A DNA stretch of 64,000 nt, from positions 6,179-70,178 of the forward strand of contig JAUNLN010000005.1 of the NCBI GenBank assembly GCA_030532245.1, read 5' to 3'. Each line of letters opens with the position of its first letter. Positions within the stretch are counted from its first letter, which is position 1. A program made the position numbers and the translations under genes. A model generated the notes under the pieces. It did not search any database and was not told the origin of the DNA. It was given only the letters and a program-made list of their open reading frames with translations. This document shows, piece after piece, positions 46,048 through 55,089 of this stretch. The DNA comes from Actinomycetaceae bacterium (GTDB lineage: Bacteria > Actinomycetota > Actinomycetes > Actinomycetales > Actinomycetaceae).

Positions 46048-47967
46048 ATGGCCATTCGCGAAGATATTCGTAACGTCGCGATCGTCGCACACGTGGATCA
46101 CGGAAAGACGACGCTCGTTGACGCAATGCTCTGGCAATCGGGCGCATTCTCCGACCACGACACCGTTGAAACCCGCGGCGAGCGCGTCATGGACTCCGGC
46201 GACCTCGAACGTGAAAAGGGCATCACGATCCTTGCCAAGAACACGGCCGTGCACTACCGCGGCCCGTCCGCCCAGAAACTGGGCCTCTCCGAGGGCATCA
46301 CCATCAACGTGATCGACACCCCCGGCCACGCCGACTTCGGCGGCGAAGTTGAGCGAGCACTGTCCATGGTTGACGGCGTGCTCCTCCTCGTCGACGCTGC
46401 AGAAGGTCCGCTTCCGCAAACCCGTTTCGTGTTGCGCAAGGCCCTGCAGTCCCAGCTACCCGTGGTGGTTGTCGTAAACAAGGTGGACCGCCCCGACCAG
46501 CGCATCGAAGAGGTCGTTGAGGAGACGATGGACCTGCTCCTCTCCCTTGCTGAAGACCTCCAAAATGAAGGCCAAGACGTCGACCTAGACGCGCTACTCG
46601 ACGTACCCGTACTGTATGCGTCGGCGAAACTCGGCAAGTCTTCTCTCGAACAGCCCGCCTTCGGTGAGGTTCCCGAAACCGGCCTCGAACCGCTGTTTGA
46701 GACCCTCCTTTCGCGTATTCCCGGCCCGACCTACACCGAGGATGCCCCTCTTCAGGCGCACGTCACCAACCTCGACGCTTCGCCGTTCCTCGGGCGAATC
46801 GCCCTCCTGCGCATTCACAACGGTGAGCTGCGCAAGGGGCAAAACGTGGCTTGGGCGCAAGCCGACGGCTCGATCAGCCAGGTGAAGATCACGGAACTGC
46901 TGCGCACGGAAGGCCTGGAGCGCGTTCCGGCCGCTGTTGCGCAAGCTGGAGACATCGTCGCGGTTGCTGGCATTCCGGACATCACGATCGGCGAGAGCCT
47001 CGTCGACCTTGAAGACCCGCGGCCGCTTCCACTCATTACCGTTGACGAGCCCGCAATCTCCATGACCGTCGGCACGAACACCTCGCCGATGGCCGGCCGC
47101 GAGAAGGGCACGAAGGTTACGGCAAGGCAGGTTAAAGACCGCCTCGACCGCGAACTCATTGGCAACGTTTCGCTGCGCGTACTACCGACCGAACGCCCCG
47201 ACGCGTGGGAGGTTCAGGGCCGCGGCGAACTAGCGCTCGCCATCCTCGTGGAGCAAATGCGCCGCGAAGGCTTCGAACTCACCGTCGGCAAACCGCAGGT
47301 AGTCACCCGCATGATCGACGGCAAGAAGCACGAGCCGATGGAGCGCCTCACCATCGACGCGCCCGAAGAATACCTCGGTGAAGTCACGCAGCTCCTCGCC
47401 GCACGCAAGGGCCGCATGGAAAGCATCGTCAACCACGGCTCCGGCTGGGTGCGCCTCGAGTTCGTTGTACCCGCTCGCGGCCTCATCGGCTTCCGCACGA
47501 GGTTCCTCACCGAAACTCGCGGCACCGGCATCGCCTCCTCCTACTCGGCCGGATACGAGCCGTGGCAGGGCACGATCATCTCGCGCAACACGGGCTCCCT
47601 CGTTGCCGACCGCGCAGGCCAGGCCACCCCGTACGCGATGATTAACCTGCAGGAGCGCGGCACTTTCCTCGTGCAGCCGGGCAGCCAGGTTTACGAAGGC
47701 CAGGTTGTGGGCGAGAACTCGCGCAACGAAGACATGGACGTGAACCTCACCCGCGAAAAGAAGCAGACGAACATGCGCGCCGCATCCGCCGACACGTACG
47801 AGGGGCTCAACACCCCGCGCACGCTCACGCTCGAAGAATCCCTCGAGTTCGCGGCAGACGACGAGTCGGTTGAAGTAACGCCTAGCGCGATCCGCATTCG
47901 CAAGAACGTGCTCTCCTCGCAAGAGCGGTTCAAGATTGCAGCTCGCGCGCGCCGCGAAGCCAAGTAA
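46048..47967 (+). CDS. typA: Ribosome-binding GTPase TypA/BipA
   Basis: TypA is a translation-factor GTPase involved in ribosome assembly and stress growth. The 639-residue protein has G1 '[15 protein letters not shown]', G3 '[16 protein letters not shown]', G4 '[11 protein letters not shown]' and the C-terminal domains with '[16 protein letters not shown]' and '[19 protein letters not shown]'. AGGAG precedes the ATG by 6 bases. It is about 30 residues longer than the E. coli form. Confidence 0.96.
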   Translation: MAIREDIRNVAIVAHVDHGKTTLVDAMLWQSGAFSDHDTVETRGERVMDSGDLEREKGITILAKNTAVHYRGPSAQKLGLSEGITINVIDTPGHADFGGEVERALSMVDGVLLLVDAAEGPLPQTRFVLRKALQSQLPVVVVVNKVDRPDQRIEEVVEETMDLLLSLAEDLQNEGQDVDLDALLDVPVLYASAKLGKSSLEQPAFGEVPETGLEPLFETLLSRIPGPTYTEDAPLQAHVTNLDASPFLGRIALLRIHNGELRKGQNVAWAQADGSISQVKITELLRTEGLERVPAAVAQAGDIVAVAGIPDITIGESLVDLEDPRPLPLITVDEPAISMTVGTNTSPMAGREKGTKVTARQVKDRLDRELIGNVSLRVLPTERPDAWEVQGRGELALAILVEQMRREGFELTVGKPQVVTRMIDGKKHEPMERLTIDAPEEYLGEVTQLLAARKGRMESIVNHGSGWVRLEFVVPARGLIGFRTRFLTETRGTGIASSYSAGYEPWQGTIISRNTGSLVADRAGQATPYAMINLQERGTFLVQPGSQVYEGQVVGENSRNEDMDVNLTREKKQTNMRAASADTYEGLNTPRTLTLEESLEFAADDESVEVTPSAIRIRKNVLSSQERFKIAARARREAK

Positions 47968-47987
47968 CGCACACCCAGAGTATGGCG

Positions 47988-48019
47988 AGGCCCTCCGGAT
48001 CGATTCCGGAGGGCCTTTT
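47988..48019. terminator. Terminator after typA
   Basis: AGGCCCTCCGGA (47988-47999) pairs with TCCGGAGGGCCT (48005-48016), followed by TTT. Confidence 0.92.
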
Positions 48020-48167
48020 CGATTCCCGAAGTGTTCGATGTCTGCTCGAAAAATGGAGGCGTTTAGCAATGCAGGCGAGATTTAGCGGCATTGCAGTGCA
48101 TGGGCGGGCTTTGTGACTGTGGCGAGCCGTCGTGTCTTTCTGCGCGGCCGGTAACCTCCTGCGCGGC

Positions 48168-48482
48168 TTAGCCGAACGGAGACTCCGGCACGCGCTTGCC
48201 CGTAACCATCACCTCAGCGGGCACAGTCACGAGACCCTTGCGCGTGTTCACCGTAACGTGAGTTGGCTCGACCTCAGTCAAATGACCGAGCGCGTCATAC
48301 AGTCCATCGGGCTTGCGGTAGCGCACCACAACGCGCTGGCCAACCTCCCACTCCATCCAAGGAAGCGCCGGGGGAGTTGGCGAGGTTTTCGCAAAATCCG
48401 CCTTCGATGCCGTAGAAGACTCCTCACCCATCGAAGCGACTTGGTCGCGCGGGGTGGGTTGGGGTGTAAGAAAGTTGCTCAT
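48168..48482 (-). CDS. Small SH3-like domain protein (hypothetical)
   Basis: A 104-residue protein. After about 45 polar residues comes a compact beta domain, 'WEVGQRVVVRYRKPDGLYDA', 'LTEVEPTHVTVNTRKGLVTV' and 'PAEVMVTGKRVP'. This resembles the N-terminal SH3-like module of actinobacterial GNAT acetyltransferases often coded beside fdxA-dapC. The acetyltransferase part is absent, so enzymatic activity is unlikely. The ATG at 48482 has TATTAT six bases upstream. It is divergent from the ferredoxin gene. Confidence 0.55.
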   Translation of the reverse strand: MSNFLTPQPTPRDQVASMGEESSTASKADFAKTSPTPPALPWMEWEVGQRVVVRYRKPDGLYDALGHLTEVEPTHVTVNTRKGLVTVPAEVMVTGKRVPESPFG

Positions 48483-48488
48483 AGTGAG

Positions 48489-48494
48489 ATAATA
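48489..48494 (-). promoter_or_regulatory. Probable leaderless -10 element for the SH3-like gene
   Basis: TATTAT on the minus strand, then CTCACT and the ATG. Confidence 0.5.
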
Positions 48495-48573
48495 GTGTGA
48501 GCCACAAACGCAAGAAATCGCGGTCCGGTGGACCATGCGGATTTTTGATCGAAAAAGAATAAAGGAGCCCGTT

Positions 48574-48897
48574 TTGACTTACGTTATCGCGCAACCCTGT
48601 GTAGACGTCAAGGACCGCGCCTGCGTTGATGAGTGCCCCGTCGACTGCATTTATGAAGGCGCGCGTACCCTATATATCCACCCGGAAGAGTGCGTAGACT
48701 GCGGCGCATGCGAGCCGGTTTGCCCCGTCGAGGCAATCTTCTACGAAGACGATCTGCCCGAAGAATGGTCTGAATACTACGAGGCGAACGTGCACTTCTT
48801 CGACAAGCTCGGTTCCCCCGGCGGCGCAGCCCGAACCGGCGCTCAAGATTACGATCACGAACTCATCGCTAACCTTCCCCCGCAAAACCAGGAATAA
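48574..48897 (+). CDS. fdxA: Seven-iron ferredoxin
   Basis: An electron carrier with one 3Fe-4S and one 4Fe-4S cluster. The 107 residues show the cysteine pattern 'CVDVKDRACVDECPVDC' and 'CVDCGACEPVCPVEAI', followed by the acidic tail 'YEDDLPEEWSEYYEAN' typical of actinobacterial FdxA. The start is TTG at 48574, chosen because AAAGGAG ends 6 bases upstream and MTYVIAQPC is the normal N terminus. A partner oxidoreductase is not seen here. Confidence 0.95.
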   Translation: MTYVIAQPCVDVKDRACVDECPVDCIYEGARTLYIHPEECVDCGACEPVCPVEAIFYEDDLPEEWSEYYEANVHFFDKLGSPGGAARTGAQDYDHELIANLPPQNQE

Positions 48898-48913
48898 GCG
48901 ATTCTCTAGCATT

Positions 48914-48941
48914 CGGGCCCGACAACAAAATGTCGGGCCCG
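48914..48941 (+). terminator. Terminator-like hairpin between fdxA and dapC
   Basis: CGGGCCCGAC (48914-48923) pairs with GTCGGGCCCG (48932-48941); no T-run follows, and the dapC promoter lies just after. Confidence 0.65.
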
Positions 48942-48946
48942 TAGTC

Positions 48947-48952
48947 TATGTT
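48947..48952 (+). promoter_or_regulatory. Probable leaderless -10 element for dapC
   Basis: TATGTT, then TGAGGC and the ATG at 48959. Confidence 0.45.
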
Positions 48953-48958
48953 TGAGGC

Positions 48959-50164
48959 ATGCAAAACACACTCACCGGCCTTGTGCTACCGCAATTTCCC
49001 TGGGACACGCTCGCGCAGGCAAAGAAAACCGCCTCCGCTCACGAGGGTGGAATCGTCGACCTATCCATCGGAACCCCGGTCGACTCCACGCCGAAAATCG
49101 TTAGGGACGCGCTGATTGAGGCCGCCGACGCGCCCGGATACCCAACGGTTGTGGGCACGCAGGAGCTTGCCGAAGCCATTCGAGTGTGGGCTCTCTCGCG
49201 CGGTATCTCCATGATGGGACAGGGCGCGAGCGCGATTCCGACCATCGGCTCTAAGGAAATGGTCGCGTGGCTACCCACGATGCTCGGAGTGGGGCCAGGA
49301 GACAGGGTTTTGATCCCGAAATGCGCCTACCCGACCTACGACATCGGCGCGCGTCTAGCCGGAGCCGAGCCCGTTCCCGTGGGCGACGATCCCGAGCAGT
49401 GGCCCGATGCCAAAATGGTTTGGCTCAACACTCCGGGCAATCCGAACGGGCACGTGCGCAGCGTCGAACAGCTTCGCGACGTCGTCCAGTGGGCACGGCA
49501 GCGGGGCGCGGTTGTAGCCTCCGACGAGTGCTACGCGGCCCTAGGTTGGAGCGAGACCCTCCTCGATCAAGGCGTGCCGTCTCTACTTAGCGACGCCGTT
49601 TCAGATAGTGATCCAAACGGGCTCCTCATGCTCTACTCACTTTCAAAGCAGTCGAATATGGCCGGATACCGCGCGGGAATATTGGCGGGCGACTCGCGGC
49701 TCGTAGACGCCGTTGTAGCCGTGCGTAAACACGCGGGCATGATGGTGTCGACGCCGGTAATGCACGCGATGAGCGCCGCACTGCGCGACAGCGCTCCCGC
49801 ATTTGCCAACCCGCGCCTAGGTTTGCTCGATGAGGAAGCCGGCCTCTCACACGTGGCGAGGCAGCGGGGGATTTACGCGAAACGACGGGCAAAACTCGTG
49901 CAAGCATTCGAGCGGGCGGGCCTCAAAAACGACCCCGAATCCATTGCCGGCCTCTACCTTTGGCTCCACGCGCCCGGCCAACAAATGAGTGGAAGGCAGA
50001 TCGTAGACAAACTAGCGCAACTTGGAATCCTCGTTGCCCCCGGCGACTTTTACGGGGAAGGCAACGAGGCGTTCGTGCGGGTTTCCCTATCTGGAACTGA
50101 CGAGCGGATCGACGCCGCGGTATGCAGATTGAATGAAACAAATGGTTATTTCACCGCGAAATAA
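48959..50164 (+). CDS. dapC: Succinyldiaminopimelate transaminase
   Basis: A fold-type I PLP aminotransferase of lysine and peptidoglycan precursor synthesis. The 401 residues show 'VDLSIGTPVDSTP', 'PTIGSKEMVAWLPTMLGVG', 'LNTPGNPNGHV', 'VASDECYAALGW' and the PLP-lysine motif 'LYSLSKQSNMAGYRAG'. The pairing with fdxA is conserved in actinobacteria and supports this substrate over a generic aminotransferase. No Shine-Dalgarno precedes the ATG. Confidence 0.9.
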   Translation: MQNTLTGLVLPQFPWDTLAQAKKTASAHEGGIVDLSIGTPVDSTPKIVRDALIEAADAPGYPTVVGTQELAEAIRVWALSRGISMMGQGASAIPTIGSKEMVAWLPTMLGVGPGDRVLIPKCAYPTYDIGARLAGAEPVPVGDDPEQWPDAKMVWLNTPGNPNGHVRSVEQLRDVVQWARQRGAVVASDECYAALGWSETLLDQGVPSLLSDAVSDSDPNGLLMLYSLSKQSNMAGYRAGILAGDSRLVDAVVAVRKHAGMMVSTPVMHAMSAALRDSAPAFANPRLGLLDEEAGLSHVARQRGIYAKRRAKLVQAFERAGLKNDPESIAGLYLWLHAPGQQMSGRQIVDKLAQLGILVAPGDFYGEGNEAFVRVSLSGTDERIDAAVCRLNETNGYFTAK

Positions 50165-50249
50165 TCTCGACATTGAGATAATCTGAAAAGGTCAGCTTGC
50201 GCAAAGACGCGAGGCAGAAACTTTCCGCACACTCAGGAGGACAGCGGGG

Positions 50250-51611
50250 ATGGCATCCGAACAGGTAAAAGCCCCTAACGCAGAGGCGAAAGAGCCGAAG
50301 CCTGAGGCTTCGAAAAAGACAAACGGAATTCTAACGGTAGAAGATCGCGAAGTAGAGCTTCCCCGCGTCTCGGCAACGGCCGGAGCCGACGGTGTAAGCG
50401 TCGGCAAGGTTCTTTCCACCGCGGGAGTTACCACCTACGACCCTGGCTTTACCAACACGGCGTCAGCAGCGTCCGCAATCACTTACATCGACGGAGGCGC
50501 AGGCATTCTGCGCTACCGCGGATACCCCATCGAGCAGCTGGCGAAAGACTCGAGCTTCCTCGAAGTCGCATACCTGCTCATTTACGGCGAACTACCCGAT
50601 GCTGTAGCACTTGAGGCATTCTTGCGCCGCGTTAAGCGCCACCGCCTCCTACACGAAGACTTCCAGGCGTTCTTCGGCGCATTCCCGAGCAACGGCCACC
50701 CGATGGCAGTGCTACAGGCCGGTATTGCGGGTCTTGCAACCTACTACCAGCACACCCTAGATCCGGACGACGACATCGCTATGGATCGCGCGTCCGTGCT
50801 ACTCCTAGCGAAGGTTCCGACCATGATCGCTTCGATCGCGAAGCGTGCTGCCGGTCTACCTCCGCTATACCCGGACGCCCAGCGCTCCTACACTGAAGAC
50901 TTCATTCGCATGACGTTTGGCTTGCCCTACCAGTCTTACGACATCGACCCGGCAATCGTTCGCGCACTCGACATGCTCCTCATCCTGCACGCCGATCACG
51001 AGCAGAACTGTTCGACCTCCACCGTCCGCATGGTCGGCTCGGCAAAGGCGAACATGTACGCTTCGGTTGCGGCCGGTGTTGGCGCCCTGTCTGGCCCACT
51101 TCACGGCGGCGCAAATGAGGCGGTTCTTCGCATGCTTGCAGAGATTCGCGACTCGGATATGACGGTTAAGGACTTCGTTGCGAAGGCGAAGGACAAGAGC
51201 TCCTCTGTTCGTCTCATGGGCTTTGGCCACCGCGTTTACAAGAACTACGACCCGCGCGCAGCGATCGTGAAGGACGCTGCCCACGACGTGCTTGAGCGCC
51301 TCGGTAAGAAGGACGAGCTTCTCGACATTGCTCTAGAGCTTGAGGAAATGGCTCTGAAGGACGACTACTTCGTGGAGCGCAAGCTTTACCCGAACGTCGA
51401 CTTCTACACGGGCCTCATCTACTCCGCTCTTGGTTTCCCGACCAAGATGTTCACCCCGCTGTTCGCGATGGGTCGTCTGCCCGGCTGGATCGCCCAGTAC
51501 CGCGAGATGGCGCGCGACCCGGAGGGTCGTATCGGCCGCCCGCGTCAGGTTTACGTTGGCGAGACCGAGCGCAACTACGTTCCGTTGCGTAACCGCGTGA
51601 AGCGCGGCTAA
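50250..51611 (+). CDS. gltA: Citrate synthase
   Basis: GltA condenses oxaloacetate and acetyl-CoA in the cytosol. The 453 residues include 'ITYIDGGAGILRYRGYPIEQ', 'LHADHEQNCSTSTVRMVGS' (first catalytic His), 'SGPLHGGANEAVL' (second His) and 'GFGHRVYKNYDPRA' with the catalytic histidine and aspartate region. An N-terminal extension of about 30 Lys/Glu-rich residues is unusual for the enzyme. AGGAGG lies upstream of the ATG. In this fermentative setting its main role may be glutamate supply. Confidence 0.95.
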   Translation: MASEQVKAPNAEAKEPKPEASKKTNGILTVEDREVELPRVSATAGADGVSVGKVLSTAGVTTYDPGFTNTASAASAITYIDGGAGILRYRGYPIEQLAKDSSFLEVAYLLIYGELPDAVALEAFLRRVKRHRLLHEDFQAFFGAFPSNGHPMAVLQAGIAGLATYYQHTLDPDDDIAMDRASVLLLAKVPTMIASIAKRAAGLPPLYPDAQRSYTEDFIRMTFGLPYQSYDIDPAIVRALDMLLILHADHEQNCSTSTVRMVGSAKANMYASVAAGVGALSGPLHGGANEAVLRMLAEIRDSDMTVKDFVAKAKDKSSSVRLMGFGHRVYKNYDPRAAIVKDAAHDVLERLGKKDELLDIALELEEMALKDDYFVERKLYPNVDFYTGLIYSALGFPTKMFTPLFAMGRLPGWIAQYREMARDPEGRIGRPRQVYVGETERNYVPLRNRVKRG

Positions 51612-51629
51612 CCGCATTTCTTAGCTAAA

Positions 51630-51669
51630 GTTTGAAGGCACTTGGGGATCATCCCAAGTGCCTTCAAAC
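51630..51669. terminator. Bidirectional terminator between gltA and maf
   Basis: GTTTGAAGGCACTTGGG (51630-51646) pairs with its exact complement at 51653-51669, a 17-bp perfect stem. Confidence 0.92.
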
Positions 51670-51758
51670 GTTTCCAAGTGTTTCGGCGCTTCCACCGTTG
51701 CGGGTGGCGGGGTGTCTGCGCGGGGGCTTGCGCGTCCCATCGGATCTAGAGCTTCGGG

Positions 51759-52559
51759 TTAGATCCTGTTCCACAGGCTCGGCCAGAAAACTCCTAGCTC
51801 CTTCGCGATTGCCCTAACGAGGGGTAGCGATACGCCCACCACGGAGTGCGGGTCGCCTTCCACGCCGGCAATGAAGGGACCTCCAAGGCCGTCAATCGTG
51901 AAGGATCCTGCAACCTCAAGCGGCTCACCAGTAGCGATGTAGGCCTGGATTTCGTCTTCGTCTAGCTCGGTGAAGTTCACAGTCGTCGCACACGAAGACG
52001 AACGTGACTTCGCCGCGCTGAGCCTCACCGCCTCTTCGCCGCTCGCGGAGTCTTCGCCTCTTTCGTATTGCAGGCTCACGAGGAAGAGCGCGTGCCCCGT
52101 GTGGAGCACCACGGAGTTGCCAGAAAGCTCCCTAATACGTGTTGCCGCAACTTCGGGGGAGTGCGGCTTGCCAACGAGCGCCCCGTTCACTTCGAGCATC
52201 GAGTCTGCGGCAAGCACGATTGCAGCAGCTGGCCTTGGCATACCGTGTGCCTTTGCGAACTCGACGATGTCGTTCGCGTTCAGCTCGGGCACCACAGCAG
52301 CACCTTTTGCCTCGGCCAGTGCCACAACTTTTTCGGCTGCGCGGCTTGCCGAGTCGGGGTCGTCAAACCTTGCAAGAACCGCGTCTTCATCCACGTTCGA
52401 GACGCGGATCAGCGGCTCGATTCCGGCAGACCGAAGCGTGGTCGCACGCGCAGGAGAGGCGGAAGCCAGTACAAATACTGTGCCTGCCGGCTCCGCGGGC
52501 TCCGCCACGGCCGGCACGTTTCGCGTGCGAGCAGTGGGGGAGCCGGCCTCGCTAGGCAT
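51759..52559 (-). CDS. maf: Maf-family nucleotide pyrophosphatase
   Basis: It hydrolyses non-canonical or modified nucleoside triphosphates. The family motifs 'FVLASASPARATTLRSAGI', 'IVLAADSMLEVNG' (catalytic Asp), 'GKPHSPEVAATRIRELSG' and 'GEPLEVAGSFTIDGLGGPFI' are present. At 266 residues it is longer than the usual 190-210: there is a 27-residue N-terminal extension, an insertion of about 20 residues near 90-112, and another ('YERGEDSASGEEAVRLSAAK') before the TTV motif. It overlaps the upstream DUF885 gene by 8 bases. Confidence 0.9.
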   Translation of the reverse strand: MPSEAGSPTARTRNVPAVAEPAEPAGTVFVLASASPARATTLRSAGIEPLIRVSNVDEDAVLARFDDPDSASRAAEKVVALAEAKGAAVVPELNANDIVEFAKAHGMPRPAAAIVLAADSMLEVNGALVGKPHSPEVAATRIRELSGNSVVLHTGHALFLVSLQYERGEDSASGEEAVRLSAAKSRSSSCATTVNFTELDEDEIQAYIATGEPLEVAGSFTIDGLGGPFIAGVEGDPHSVVGVSLPLVRAIAKELGVFWPSLWNRI

Positions 52560-54342
52560 TCCTCATCACGTCCTCGAGAACCTCGAGCGGAAGACCGCCG
52601 AGGGCGAGCGCAGTGTCGTGGAACTCGCGCAGTACCGATTCGTCGGGTAGCCCAGCAGAAGCGGTGGCGCCTGCCTGATGCTTGGCAACCCAGTCGGCGC
52701 GCAGTTCTTGCCACACGCGCTGGCCAACCTTGTAGCTGGAAGCCTGACCCGCCCAGCCGAGGTAGCGCGTGGTTTCAAACTCCAGGAACTTCGGGTTCAT
52801 CGCAACATTCAAGTTCATGAACGCCCACAGGTCGTTGCGATCCCAAACGCCTGGGCCAACCTCCGGCTCGCCAAGAGAAACATAGGGCGAGGTTTCGAGA
52901 GCCGCCTTGAAAGCATCTTCAGAGATGCCGATAGAAGCCAGGTACGCGGGGGAGGGCTTTTGTAGGCCGAGGTGCAGGCCAATGTCTACGAGCACGCGGG
53001 CTGCGCGCAGGCGCTGCGCGTCAAGCATGCCGAGCTGTTCAGCCGGGTGACGCAGGAAGCCAAGCTCGTCCATGAGTTCCTCAGCGTATAGGGCCCAACC
53101 CTCGCCGTGGCCGGAGAACCAGCAGAGCTGACGCCTCCACGTGTTCAACGAGTCTTTCATCGAAACCGCGCGAGCGAGCTGCATGTGGTGGCCCGGCATA
53201 CCCTCGTGGTAGACGGTCGTCTTCTCCTGCCACGTGTGGAACACCTCCACACCCGGCGGTACAGCCCACCACATCGTTCCAGGACGCGAAAAATCATCCG
53301 TTGGCGGCGTGTAGAAGATCCCGCCATCACCAGCCGGAGAAATCATTGCAGAGAGCCTGCGCATCTCATCCGTCACAGTGAAGTGACGGTCTGCAAGATA
53401 CTCCACCGCCTCATCCGAAGTCTGCTGCATCCAGCGAGTCAGATTCACCGTGCCATGCACCTGGTGATCCGGATCGTTATTCAGACGCTCGAAAGCCTCC
53501 GCAACCGTCACGCCCTCACCGTAAAGGTCGCTCACGATCGCCTGCTGACGCTCGTGGATGCCGCGCAGCTCCTCCAGCGCCCACTCGTAGGTTTCCTCCG
53601 GATTAATCTTCTTCCCAAGGAAATTAGCCGACAGCAGGATGTAATTCTCGCGGCCCACAGCGTCGCGATTCGTCGCCACAGGAGCTATCTCATCCTTAAG
53701 CCACGCGCGGAACTCGCCGGTTGCCTTTTGAGCTCCCGCAACCGCCTCCTCAAGCCTCGCGCGAAGCGCCTCCTGCTCCGCAACCTCAGAGGAGTCAAAC
53801 TCCTTCAAAAGGCGCGCGTACGGGTCTTGAGAGCCGCCTTGGGCCGCTAGGTCGCGAAGCGCGAACTCCGTCTGCACGCGGCTCGGTGCGTGACCATTCT
53901 TAACTGCCCACTCAAGCCCGCGCATGTAAGTGCTGTAGCCCTTTGGCACCTCACTCACGCGGCGCACAATGTCTTCCCACTGCGCCTGCGTATCGGTCGG
54001 CATCAAAGTGAACGGATCGCGAATCATCTGCACAGGCGAACCAATGTTGTTAAGCACACCTACCAGCAGGCCCGCCTCATCGAGCTCAACATGATTTTGA
54101 AGATCCCAAGTGAACGCCTTCCGCGTTACAGCGTCAACCGAATCCTCATCCTCAACCTGCTCGGCGCGAGTGAGCGCCTGCTCGTACAGAGCGCGAAGCT
54201 CCTGCGCACCCTCGGGCGAAAAATCAGAAATCGTGTTCTCGCGAAGCGGAACCCCCATATCAATCGCAAGTTCAGGGACATGATCCAGCAGCCCATCCAC
54301 GAACTCATCGGTCACACGATCCAGTGCAGAAACCTTGCGCAT
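52552..54342 (-). CDS. DUF885-family zinc-peptidase-like protein
   Basis: A 596-residue protein of the DUF885 family, thought to be gluzincin-type metallopeptidases. The zinc motif 'YHEGMPGHHMQLARA' (HExxxHH form) is followed downstream by 'FSGHGEGWALYAEELMDELG' with the third ligand. No signal peptide is visible, so it is cytosolic. The ATG at 54342 (MRKVSALDR) has AAAGGA 7 bases upstream; the longer frame to 54393 is rejected. Cytosolic peptidases of this kind could process peptides imported by the Opp system. Confidence 0.88.
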   Translation of the reverse strand: MRKVSALDRVTDEFVDGLLDHVPELAIDMGVPLRENTISDFSPEGAQELRALYEQALTRAEQVEDEDSVDAVTRKAFTWDLQNHVELDEAGLLVGVLNNIGSPVQMIRDPFTLMPTDTQAQWEDIVRRVSEVPKGYSTYMRGLEWAVKNGHAPSRVQTEFALRDLAAQGGSQDPYARLLKEFDSSEVAEQEALRARLEEAVAGAQKATGEFRAWLKDEIAPVATNRDAVGRENYILLSANFLGKKINPEETYEWALEELRGIHERQQAIVSDLYGEGVTVAEAFERLNNDPDHQVHGTVNLTRWMQQTSDEAVEYLADRHFTVTDEMRRLSAMISPAGDGGIFYTPPTDDFSRPGTMWWAVPPGVEVFHTWQEKTTVYHEGMPGHHMQLARAVSMKDSLNTWRRQLCWFSGHGEGWALYAEELMDELGFLRHPAEQLGMLDAQRLRAARVLVDIGLHLGLQKPSPAYLASIGISEDAFKAALETSPYVSLGEPEVGPGVWDRNDLWAFMNLNVAMNPKFLEFETTRYLGWAGQASSYKVGQRVWQELRADWVAKHQAGATASAGLPDESVLREFHDTALALGGLPLEVLEDVMRNA

Positions 54343-54581
54343 AGCTATCCTTTCCAAAGCCGACCCCTCAACCCTAAAACATGGAAGGGACAAACTTTTC
54401 GCGTTCCGCGACGGCAGGGCCCCTCATCGCCGGCAAAAGCCCGCGAAACTGGGAAAAAGTCTGGATACTAACACGAAAAGCGCGGAGGACAAAGAAACGG
54501 CTGTAATTTTGTGGGAATTCCGCCATTCCGGCCAAAACACGCTGTTTCAAGCTGACAACGGGCGCCCAACCGCTTAATGTT

Positions 54582-54610
54582 TTGCAATGAGAGCGAAACG
54601 CTCCTAACTG
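54582..54610 (+). promoter_or_regulatory. Probable promoter of the HU gene with palindromic spacer
   Basis: TTGCAA (54582-54587) and TAACTG (54605-54610) are 17 bases apart. The spacer holds GAGCG-AAA-CGCTC (54591-54603). The remaining 240 bases up to the DUF885 gene show nothing recognisable. Confidence 0.4.
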
Positions 54611-54642
54611 TCCAAATAGGTTTTCTACCGGAAGGTATAAAC

Positions 54643-54924
54643 ATGTCCGTAAACCGCACTCAGCTTGTTGCAAAGATGGCCGAGAAGGCTAACCTCACCA
54701 AGGTCCAGGCAGACGCTGCCCTCGCTGCATTCCAGGACATCCTGATCGAGTCCCTCTCCGAGGGCGAGCCCGTCAAGGTCACCGGCCTCTTCTCCGTTGA
54801 GCGCGTTGAGCGTGCAGCTCGCACCGGCCGCAACCCGCAGACCGGCGAGCAGATCCAGATTCCGGCAGGCTTCGGCGTCAAGATTTCGGCTGGCTCGACC
54901 CTAAAGAAGGCTGTCCAGAAGTAG
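54643..54924 (+). CDS. hup: HU-family DNA-binding protein
   Basis: A 93-residue nucleoid protein that bends DNA. 'MSVNRTQLVAKMAEKANLTK' is the dimerisation helix region, 'GEPVKVTGLFSVERVERAAR' the beta-saddle start and 'GRNPQTGEQIQIPAG' the DNA-wrapping arm with the intercalating Pro. It lacks the long Lys/Ala tail found in some actinobacterial HU proteins. AAGG lies 7 bases before the ATG. A hairpin terminator follows. Confidence 0.95.
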   Translation: MSVNRTQLVAKMAEKANLTKVQADAALAAFQDILIESLSEGEPVKVTGLFSVERVERAARTGRNPQTGEQIQIPAGFGVKISAGSTLKKAVQK

Positions 54925-54965
54925 TCTTCGACACACACGACTTCGGTCAATCTTCACTTTTGCCT

Positions 54966-54996
54966 AAAGTGGCGGGGGTTAACCTCGCCACTTTTT
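54966..54996 (+). terminator. Rho-independent terminator after hup
   Basis: AAAGTGGCG (54966-54974) pairs with CGCCACTTT (54986-54994), followed by a T-run. Confidence 0.93.
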
Positions 54997-55089
54997 TGAT
55001 CCAATTTTATTGTTACCAAAACGAGACATCAGACAAGTGTATAATGGCGCTAGCGTGCTCTCGCTATACCTCGATTGAAGGAACATCTA

